A stretch of DNA of 7,074 nucleotides from an uncultured Bacilli bacterium (lineage in GTDB: Bacteria; Bacillota_I; Bacilli_A; RF39; UBA660): positions 1-7,074 of the forward strand of contig CAKOLP010000043.1 of assembly GCA_934096025.1 (NCBI GenBank). Reading direction: 5' to 3'. A program made the translations under genes and the position numbers. Of this stretch, positions 1-5,351 are shown piece after piece; position 1 is the stretch's first letter, and every line of letters begins with the position of its first letter. The notes under the pieces were generated by a model. The model was given only the letters and a program-made list of their open reading frames with translations. It was not told the origin of the DNA and did no database searches.

Positions 1-931
1 AAATGGCAAAACAAATTAGCATAATGAGCCCTTCTCTTTTAGTAATTTTTCGGGCAGTACTGGCAAAGATTAAAATTAATAAAGAGGAAAAAATTAACAT
101 AATTAAATCCATCATTTGAAAACTTACAGGAGTTAAAGTACCGAAAATAGCAACCGGAATACCTAAAACTACGCAGATATTAAAAATATTACTTCCAATA
201 ATATTACCTACTAATACATCTTGTTCTCCTTTTTTAGATGAAACGATCGTAGTAACTAATTCGGGCAATGATGTGCCAAACGCAATAATTGTTAAGGAAA
301 TTACTCGGTCACTAACACCAATGAATTTAGCTATATAGGATGCACTATCAACCACTAAATCACTACCTATAATAATGCCAACAATGCCAAGAACTACGAA
401 TAAAAGAGATTGCCATAATGAAAATTTAGGTGTTTCTACTTTGTTTTCTTCATTTTTGTTTTGCCTTGCTAAAGTGATTAAGTAATAAATAAAAACGCTG
501 AAAAATAAGAGTATGACTAGTGCATCTTGTCTAGTAATTTTATTTACACTACCTTGAGCTAGATTAACATCTAAAAATAATACTACTAATAAACTAGATA
601 TTAAAAATGCTAAAGGCAACTCTTTACGCACAGTATTATCTTTAATATGAATAGGATTGATAAGCGCAGCTATACCTAATATTAAAAGAATATTTAAAAT
701 ATTACTACCAATAACATTTCCTAATACCATATCAGCACTACCCGATTTTAAAGCACTCATGGAAACGGCAAATTCTGGAGCACTTGTACCAAACGCCACA
801 ATAGTTAAACCAATAAGCATTTTAGAAACTTTAAAATTTTGAGCTGTCGAGGATGCACCATCGACAAATAAATCTGCCCCTTTGATAAGTAGAAAAAAAC
901 CAAAAATTAAAAATATAACATGAAAAAACAT
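1..931 (-). CDS. CaCA-family sodium/calcium exchanger-like membrane protein (3' end cut by window edge)
   Basis: This is an integral membrane cation exchanger of the Ca2+:cation antiporter superfamily (YrbG-like), which in this family moves Ca2+ out against Na+ or K+. I translated 310 codons without a stop to the left edge; relatives are about 310-330 residues, so only a few C-terminal residues should be missing. The two family-defining alpha repeats are clear. Alpha-1 has AFGTSAPE (residues 46-53) and GNVIGSN (71-77). Alpha-2 has AFGTSLPE (217-224) and GNIIGSN (242-248). The conserved acidic residues E53 and E224 are present. A hydrophilic loop (about 155-170) joins the two halves, and the rest is hydrophobic helices. 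The ATG at 931 was chosen because an AGGG ribosome site (942-939) sits 7 bases upstream. It starts 19 bases after the prepilin peptidase stop, so it is probably the third gene of that operon. The family is certain; the transported ion is not shown by the sequence. Confidence 0.93.
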   Translation of the reverse strand, partial: MFFHVIFLIFGFFLLIKGADLFVDGASSTAQNFKVSKMLIGLTIVAFGTSAPEFAVSMSALKSGSADMVLGNVIGSNILNILLILGIAALINPIHIKDNTVRKELPLAFLISSLLVVLFLDVNLAQGSVNKITRQDALVILLFFSVFIYYLITLARQNKNEENKVETPKFSLWQSLLFVVLGIVGIIIGSDLVVDSASYIAKFIGVSDRVISLTIIAFGTSLPELVTTIVSSKKGEQDVLVGNIIGSNIFNICVVLGIPVAIFGTLTPVSFQMMDLIMLIFSSLLILIFASTARKITKREGLIMLICFAI

Positions 932-950
932 AACATCACCCTCTTAATTA

Positions 951-1709
951 TTAAATAAATAAAAAATGAAACAAATTTAAAAATTTTTCTGCTGTAAAAA
1001 AGACGATAAATAAGGCTCCAACCAAAAATGGTCCATAAGGAAACTCATGATTTTTAGCTAAATATAGTGTTGTTAAAGCATATGGTAAAGCTAAAAACGT
1101 AGAAAGAATCAAGGCAATTAATCCCAATCTTAAACCAAGAATTAAGCCAATTACAAAAGCCAGTTTAATATCGCCGCCACCAAGAGATTCTTTTTTTAGC
1201 ATAAATCCTCCAAATTTAGCCACAAATAGCATCATGAAAAATAAAACAATTCCTGATGCAATACTACTTAACACATTAGATAATCCAAAATAATAATATT
1301 TTAAAATAATGATTAAGATACTTGTGATGATAAGTGGAGAATCTAAAATAATCATATATTTGAAATCACTAATAAATATAATGATCATCAAAGAGCTGAC
1401 GATTAGACCACCAAATAATTCGTAACCAAATGGCAGGTATAGGTATGTAAATAAAAATAAAATACCGGTTGCCAGTTCAACTACTAAATTATCAAAGGAA
1501 ATTGGTTGGTGACAATAAGAACATTTCCCTTTTTGTATTATATATGATAGTATTGGAATAAGATTATACCATTTAAGTGTTTGATGACAAGCATCACAAT
1601 GACTCCGTGAAAAAATTACATCTTCCTCCTTTGGCAGCCTTGTCGCAATAACGAGATAAAAGGAACCGAGGATGGTTCCAATTATAAAAATGATTATAGC
1701 AATATACAT
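951..1709 (-). CDS. Prepilin peptidase (type IV leader peptidase, PilD/ComC type)
   Basis: This 252-residue polytopic membrane aspartyl protease cleaves the short leader of type IV pilin-like proteins at the cytoplasmic face; many members also N-methylate the new end. The N-terminal domain carries two CxxC pairs (C38/C41 and C63/C66), the tetracysteine site of bifunctional family members. The catalytic aspartates are visible: D115 in the SDFKYMIILD segment and D180 in the GGGD motif (177-180). The late FPYGPFL motif (223-229) is also typical. An in-frame ATG at 1772 would add 21 residues (a Cys-rich stretch) overlapping the upstream gene. I rejected it because the ATG at 1709 has a strong AGGGGG site 6 bases upstream and gives the usual short N-terminus leading into the first membrane helix with GSFYLVIATRLP. 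It starts 10 bases after the F-protein stop and is co-transcribed with it. The upstream F gene suggests a pilus, pseudopilus or competence role. Confidence 0.95.
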   Translation of the reverse strand: MYIAIIIFIIGTILGSFYLVIATRLPKEEDVIFSRSHCDACHQTLKWYNLIPILSYIIQKGKCSYCHQPISFDNLVVELATGILFLFTYLYLPFGYELFGGLIVSSLMIIIFISDFKYMIILDSPLIITSILIIILKYYYFGLSNVLSSIASGIVLFFMMLFVAKFGGFMLKKESLGGGDIKLAFVIGLILGLRLGLIALILSTFLALPYALTTLYLAKNHEFPYGPFLVGALFIVFFTAEKFLNLFHFLFI

Positions 1710-1715
1710 TATATT

Positions 1716-1721
1716 CCCCCT
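1716..1721 (-). promoter_or_regulatory. Shine-Dalgarno site of the prepilin peptidase, overlapping the upstream stop codon
   Basis: AGGGGG lies 6 bases before the ATG at 1709 and shares bases with the TAG stop (1722-1720) of the F-family gene. The position decides the start codon and suggests translational coupling of the two genes. Confidence 0.75.
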
Positions 1722-3288
1722 AACTATTTTGAATTTGTGCATACATGTCAAACATTGGCACAATGACAGCAATTATGATGGCTCCTACCACTAAGGCTAA
1801 AACCGAAATCATGATTGGTTCAATAAACGATTTCAAATTATTAATAATATTTTTATGAAGTAATTGATAATACTCACTAACTTTTTGCATCATATTAGCT
1901 AAGTCACCAGTCGATTCACCAGTAACTATCATGTAATAAGCCACATCAGGTACGGCCCAATGATCTTTAAAAGCTTCACTGATTTTTTCTCCTTTAACTA
2001 TATTATTAATTGTTTTATATAAGATAGCTCTATATACTTCATTATTAGTAATTCGACTAAGAATGTCCATACTATCGGTGATAAAAACATTATTACGTAG
2101 TAAAGAAGCAAAAGTTTTAGAAAATATAGTAAGTTCATTGTAAATTATTACATCTTTAATAACTGGAATGTGCATTAATACGATTTGCATGGTTGTTTTA
2201 AATGCTTTAACTGTTTTATATAAAATGACAATTACAGCTATTATAGCAACTATAATTCCAATTAAAGTGAAAAAATTATTTTTAAAAAAATAGCTTAAGT
2301 CAACGATCATTTTAGTAATACCTGTAATTTGTGTACCATTAGCTTCGTAAATATCGATAAACTGTGGTACAACATAAAGCAAAATGAAAATAATAACCCC
2401 TATAGAAAAAACTGTAATAATAGCTGGATATGTCATAGCACTTACCATTTGTTTATGTGTTTCATTGATTTCAGTATAATATGCTGCCATATCATCTAAA
2501 GTTTCAATTAATGTTCCACTAGCTTCCGCGGCTTTTATCATATTAATTAATAAGGCTGGAAACATCGTTCCTTGTTTTTCTAGCGCCTTAGAAAATGATT
2601 CCCCCAAAGTAAGTTCATAAGATATAGCCTTAAATGCTGTAGTTCTAGCTTTATTCCCTTTCATCTGGGTAATTAATATTTTATTAGCTTCATTTAGTGT
2701 TAACCCCGCTTTAATATAAGTAGATAATTGCGTTAACCAAAATATTAAGTCTTTCGTCGACATTTTTTTGCCCATAAAACTTGTATCTTTATAAACAAAA
2801 TCAATTAAAGGCGAAGTCTTTATTACATAAACATCATATCCCTCATTTAATAAATAAGCATTAATATCTAGTTTACTTAAACCATTCATTGTGCCTGTAA
2901 TTATTCGACCTGTATTATCTCTTACCTTATAATAATAAACATGAGGTTCTTTAGTTCTTGATGAACCTGCGGTTTGCAAATCTAAAAGCAGTTTTTTCTT
3001 TTCTTCATTAAGTTTCATTAATGTTTTGGCACTATAATGATACTCTTTTACTCGTTTGGCTTTCTTTTTAGTCTTTTCATAAATTCGATCTTCTTCGGCC
3101 ATAAAAGCTTGCTTAGTTGCTTGATATGTCTGATTTACTCGGTATCCAGCCCCGTTATATAAATCCATCCAAAGTTCAAAGCCTAGGTATTTTATTCCAT
3201 AAAAAGCATAGACAAAAATATTATAAAACACTACAAAAGGCGAAGTTAATATACTTAAAACCTTATTATTAGAATGTGATTCCGTCAT
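1720..3288 (-). CDS. Type II secretion / type IV pilus F-family inner membrane platform protein with N-terminal extension
   Basis: This 522-residue protein belongs to the GspF/PilC/ComGB family, the membrane platform that couples the cytoplasmic assembly ATPase to pilin polymerisation. The canonical part starts near residue 117 with the small N-terminal domain (YYYKVRDNTGRIITGT and on, 118-157). Two T2SSF repeats follow. The first spans about 182-310, with the FWLTQLSTYIKAGLTLNEA signature and a membrane helix near 288-310. A second helix lies near 337-357. The second repeat spans about 385-513 and ends in the hydrophobic helix VVGAIIIAVIVPMFDMY. Ahead of this is an extra 115 residues: a hydrophobic/aromatic segment (about 11-40) and a charged, probably coiled-coil stretch (about 60-105, rich in K and E). 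Typical members lack this. The ATG at 3288 has an AAAGG site 10 bases upstream and a promoter just before it, so it leads the operon with the prepilin peptidase and exchanger genes. No GspE/ComGA ATPase or pilin gene is in the window. Confidence 0.93.
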   Translation of the reverse strand: MTESHSNNKVLSILTSPFVVFYNIFVYAFYGIKYLGFELWMDLYNGAGYRVNQTYQATKQAFMAEEDRIYEKTKKKAKRVKEYHYSAKTLMKLNEEKKKLLLDLQTAGSSRTKEPHVYYYKVRDNTGRIITGTMNGLSKLDINAYLLNEGYDVYVIKTSPLIDFVYKDTSFMGKKMSTKDLIFWLTQLSTYIKAGLTLNEANKILITQMKGNKARTTAFKAISYELTLGESFSKALEKQGTMFPALLINMIKAAEASGTLIETLDDMAAYYTEINETHKQMVSAMTYPAIITVFSIGVIIFILLYVVPQFIDIYEANGTQITGITKMIVDLSYFFKNNFFTLIGIIVAIIAVIVILYKTVKAFKTTMQIVLMHIPVIKDVIIYNELTIFSKTFASLLRNNVFITDSMDILSRITNNEVYRAILYKTINNIVKGEKISEAFKDHWAVPDVAYYMIVTGESTGDLANMMQKVSEYYQLLHKNIINNLKSFIEPIMISVLALVVGAIIIAVIVPMFDMYAQIQNS

Positions 3289-3314
3289 TTAAATCAATCC
3301 TTTACTCTATCCTT

Positions 3315-3343
3315 AGTATATCAAAAATTCTAGGACTTTACAA
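3315..3343 (-). promoter_or_regulatory. Sigma-A-type promoter (extended -10) of the F protein / prepilin peptidase / exchanger operon
   Basis: Reading the minus strand, a -35-like TTGTAA (3343-3338; 4 of 6 to TTGACA) is followed by a 17-base spacer and a -10 TATACT (3320-3315; 5 of 6 to TATAAT). A TGn extension directly precedes the -10 (TG at 3323-3322). The expected start of transcription near 3308 leaves a leader of about 20 bases that just includes the AAAGG ribosome site (3303-3299) of the gene starting at 3288. It is a good match by eye, not experimentally shown. The rest of the 3289-3389 gap holds no other gene. Confidence 0.7.
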
Positions 3344-3377
3344 TCAATTATTTACTATTTTTACATATACTTATTAT

Positions 3378-3384
3378 AGGTGAT
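3378..3384 (+). promoter_or_regulatory. Shine-Dalgarno site of the small YqfQ-like gene
   Basis: AGGTGAT ends 5 bases before the ATG at 3390, matching the anti-Shine-Dalgarno sequence well. It is one of the main reasons to treat this short plus-strand reading frame as a real gene. I could not find a convincing -35/-10 pair for it at a suitable distance. Confidence 0.7.
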
Positions 3385-3389
3385 ATTCT

Positions 3390-3668
3390 ATGTTTGGACC
3401 TAATATAAACGGAAGTGCCTTAAGTATTACAAAAGTTTTATCCGGAGTTTCCAAGGCTTTAAAAGTAGCTAACCAAGCAATTCCCATTTACAAAGAAATT
3501 AAACCAGTCATTAGTAATGCCCGAAGTATCTTAAGTGTTGTAAAAGAAATGAATGCTCCGACTACTAAACAGCCAACAAAAAAAGAATTAGTAACCATAG
3601 AAGCTCCTAATTCCGAAAACTATTCAAACAAAACAACTAACTTTGGCAATCCAACTTTTTTTCAATAA
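3390..3668 (+). CDS. Small YqfQ/VrrA-like protein (92 aa)
   Basis: This 92-residue protein has no catalytic motif. Residues 14-53 look like amphipathic helices with regularly spaced hydrophobic positions (segments ALKVANQAIPIYKEIKPV and SILSVVKEM). The tail (54-92) is low-complexity and polar, rich in Thr, Asn, Lys and Pro. The KVANQAIPIYKEIKPVI core resembles my memory of the YqfQ-like family (B. subtilis YqfQ, B. anthracis VrrA), whose genes lie a few genes past sigA and trmK. The location here agrees, but the assignment is from recall and context. The family's function is not known to me. Support for a real gene: a strong ribosome site, lack of any other coding in 3390-3636, and a sensible composition. 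It converges on trmK, and the two 3' ends overlap by 32 bases (3637-3668). It has no signal peptide or clear membrane helix. Confidence 0.68.
   Translation: MFGPNINGSALSITKVLSGVSKALKVANQAIPIYKEIKPVISNARSILSVVKEMNAPTTKQPTKKELVTIEAPNSENYSNKTTNFGNPTFFQ
3578..3613 (-). terminator. Candidate intrinsic terminator of the dnaG-rpoD-trmK operon, antisense within the YqfQ-like gene
   Basis: On the minus strand a perfect 7-base inverted repeat, GAATTAG (3613-3607) and CTAATTC (3591-3585), encloses a 15-base loop. It is followed at once by seven T (3584-3578). It begins 24 bases past the trmK stop, where a terminator is expected, because the next minus-strand operon has its own promoter at 3343. The stem is AT-rich and the loop long, so the hairpin is weak. 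The plus strand here encodes part of the small gene, so the match could partly be coding constraint. Confidence 0.5.
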
Positions 3669-4251
3669 GCTTTATAATATCTAGATATTCTTCGTTATGA
3701 GATTTATTATATATATTTTTATATTTATCTAAAAGATAACTAATATATTCTTTACTAGGATTTACCCCGAGTATTATTTCCTCTGGTTTTAAAGCCTCAA
3801 ACCCCAAAACATACTTTATCATAACATAATACCTATTTTTATCTAATAGAAATATTTCTTTATCTATCTTATAATTTAGGCTATTCATAAACTTTCTTAA
3901 ACTCATTAAATCATTATGGCTACTTATAATTATGGTTTTTGGTAAAACGGGAAAAGACAATATTTCTTTTATTGTATTAAAACCCATGCCTGAAATAACA
4001 GCTATATCGTAATTACCAGGAGTATCTTGAAAACCATTACTTAAAATAAGGTCTATTTTTTTATCAAGATTATGTTTTTTTAGATTTTTTTTTCCATATT
4101 CCAAAACATTTTTTGATACATCACTACCAGTTACTTGTGTAGTAAAGCCATGTTCATAAAGATATATTGGCAAGTACGCATGATCAGTACCAATATCAAT
4201 TACTTTAGAATCTTTATCTACCAAAGAAGCAAGAGCGGCAATTCTTCTCAT
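3637..4251 (-). CDS. trmK: tRNA (adenine-22-N1)-methyltransferase, TrmK family
   Basis: A cytosolic 204-residue class I SAM-dependent methyltransferase; family members make m1A22 in tRNAs. The SAM motif I is clear, VIDIGTDHAYLPIYL (residues 17-31), and the DIGTDHAYLP core is diagnostic of TrmK. A second acidic motif (TGSDVSKNVL, 41-50) and the ISGMG segment (86-90) follow, with a helical C-terminal region after about 150. Two points are unusual: the usual GMGG reads GMGF, and the strand that usually carries a QPN-type motif reads ISSHND (about 108-113). The length is a little below the usual 220-240, with a short N-terminus. The ATG at 4251 overlaps the rpoD TGA as ATGA, a typical translationally coupled junction. 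No alternative ATG, GTG or TTG start lies in frame before the preceding stop. The sigA-trmK order is standard in Firmicutes, which supports the name. The Nif3-like gene that commonly follows is absent here. The 3' end overlaps the convergent YqfQ-like gene. Confidence 0.87.
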   Translation of the reverse strand: MRRIAALASLVDKDSKVIDIGTDHAYLPIYLYEHGFTTQVTGSDVSKNVLEYGKKNLKKHNLDKKIDLILSNGFQDTPGNYDIAVISGMGFNTIKEILSFPVLPKTIIISSHNDLMSLRKFMNSLNYKIDKEIFLLDKNRYYVMIKYVLGFEALKPEEIILGVNPSKEYISYLLDKYKNIYNKSHNEEYLDIIKLIEKKLDCQS

Positions 4252-5348
4252 TCTTCTAAAAAGTCTTTCAATTTCTTAGCCCGAGACGGATGTCTTAATT
4301 TTCTTAAGGCTTTTGCTTCTATTTGTCTAATTCTTTCTCTAGTAACATTAAACTTCTTACCTACTTCTTCAAGAGTATGACAAGTTCCGTCGATAAGACC
4401 AAAACGAAGTTCTAGTACTTCTTGTTCCCGAGCTTGTAAAGACATTAACACTTCTTTTATTTCTTCTTTTAATATTTCATTTTCTGTATATTCTTCAGGA
4501 CTAAGACTAGATTCATCTTTAAGAAAATCCCCTAAATGGGAATCGTCTTCTTCCCCGATTGGAGTTTCTAAAGAAACTGGTTCTTGACTAATTTTTAAAA
4601 CTTCTCTTACCTTTTCTACCCCTATACCCATTTTTTTAGCAATTTCTTCTTCGCTAGGTTCCCGATTAAGTTCAAGTGTAAGTTGTCTTTGTACTCTACT
4701 CATTTTATTAATAGTTTCTACCATGTGAACAGGAACTCTTATGGTTCTTGCTTGGTCTGCTAAAGCTCTAGTAATAGCTTGTCTTATCCACCAAGTTGCA
4801 TAAGTAGAAAACTTATAACCTTTGTCATAATCAAACTTTTCAACAGCTTTCATAAGCCCAATATTACCCTCTTGAATTAAATCTAAGAATAATAACCCAC
4901 GCCCAACATAACGCTTTGCTATAGAAACTACTAATCTCAAGTTAGATTCTGCTAAAATACGCTTAGCTTCTTCATCTTCTTCAGCTACACGAATAGATAT
5001 TTCCATTTCTTCTTCACTTGAAAGCAAAGGAATTCTCCCTATTTCTTTTAAATACATTCTAACCGGATCATTAATATTAACATCTTTAGTAATATCTTCA
5101 TCACTTAAAATAAGTTGTTCTTCTTTTTCTTTAATTTTAATTTCCCCGTTTGATGTATCAACATCAGCCTCAGCCACAATAGCAATATTATTTTCTACCA
5201 ACTTATTATAAAGAGCATCTAAGTTATCATTATCGACTTCTAGACCCTTTAACTCACTAGCCAATTCTTCATAAGTAATAAATCCCTTTTCTTTTCCCTT
5301 TTTTATTAAGTTATTTTCTCTTTCTTCTAAGGTTTTAATTTGTTCCAC
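4248..5348 (-). CDS. rpoD: RNA polymerase primary sigma factor SigA/RpoD
   Basis: The housekeeping sigma factor directs RNA polymerase to -10/-35 promoters. Its 366 residues are close to B. subtilis SigA (371). Region 1.1 is at about 8-62. An acidic linker precedes region 1.2 (DPVRMYLKEIGRIPLLS, 94-110). Region 2 (about 129-200) contains the core-binding ESNLRLVVSIAKRY and DLIQEGNIGL segments and the -10-recognising YKFSTYATWWIRQAI (178-192). Region 3 spans about 208-285. Region 4 (about 299-352) ends in the -35-recognising helix-turn-helix (TLEEVGKKFNVTRERIRQIE, 325-344). All functional regions look intact. The start is GTG at 5348, 3 bases after the dnaG stop; an AAGGA site (5363-5359) inside the end of dnaG lies 10 bases upstream. 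The 3' end overlaps trmK by 4 bases. It is in the classic primase-sigma macromolecular synthesis arrangement and likely depends on a promoter upstream of dnaG, outside the window. Confidence 0.98.
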   Translation of the reverse strand: MEQIKTLEERENNLIKKGKEKGFITYEELASELKGLEVDNDNLDALYNKLVENNIAIVAEADVDTSNGEIKIKEKEEQLILSDEDITKDVNINDPVRMYLKEIGRIPLLSSEEEMEISIRVAEEDEEAKRILAESNLRLVVSIAKRYVGRGLLFLDLIQEGNIGLMKAVEKFDYDKGYKFSTYATWWIRQAITRALADQARTIRVPVHMVETINKMSRVQRQLTLELNREPSEEEIAKKMGIGVEKVREVLKISQEPVSLETPIGEEDDSHLGDFLKDESSLSPEEYTENEILKEEIKEVLMSLQAREQEVLELRFGLIDGTCHTLEEVGKKFNVTRERIRQIEAKALRKLRHPSRAKKLKDFLEE

Positions 5349-5351
5349 TTT

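Noticed and set aside
175..725. Similar DNA stretches about 500 bases apart in the exchanger gene
   Set aside because: They encode the two alpha repeats (GNIIGSN and GNVIGSN), an ancient internal duplication typical of the family and not a mobile or recent repeat.
657..842. Plus-strand 61-codon open frame
   Set aside because: It lies wholly antisense to the alpha-1 half of the exchanger, whose motifs are clear on the minus strand; no ribosome site was seen. It is a shadow frame.
1710..1772. Upstream in-frame ATG for the prepilin peptidase
   Set aside because: It would add 21 residues overlapping the end of the F gene, without a ribosome site; the ATG at 1709 has a strong one at ideal spacing.
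3676..3689. Perfect 14-base palindrome AATATCTAGATATT
   Set aside because: It has no loop and no T run and lies in trmK coding sequence; such AT-rich palindromes arise by chance here. It could be a protein site, but nothing supports that.
3725..3739. Short hairpin TTATCT-AAA-AGATAA
   Set aside because: It is all within trmK codons with no T run on either strand, so it is not a terminator candidate.
4135..4380. Plus-strand 81-codon open frame across the trmK/rpoD junction
   Set aside because: It is antisense to conserved coding in both genes (TrmK motif I and sigma region 4) and has no family resemblance.
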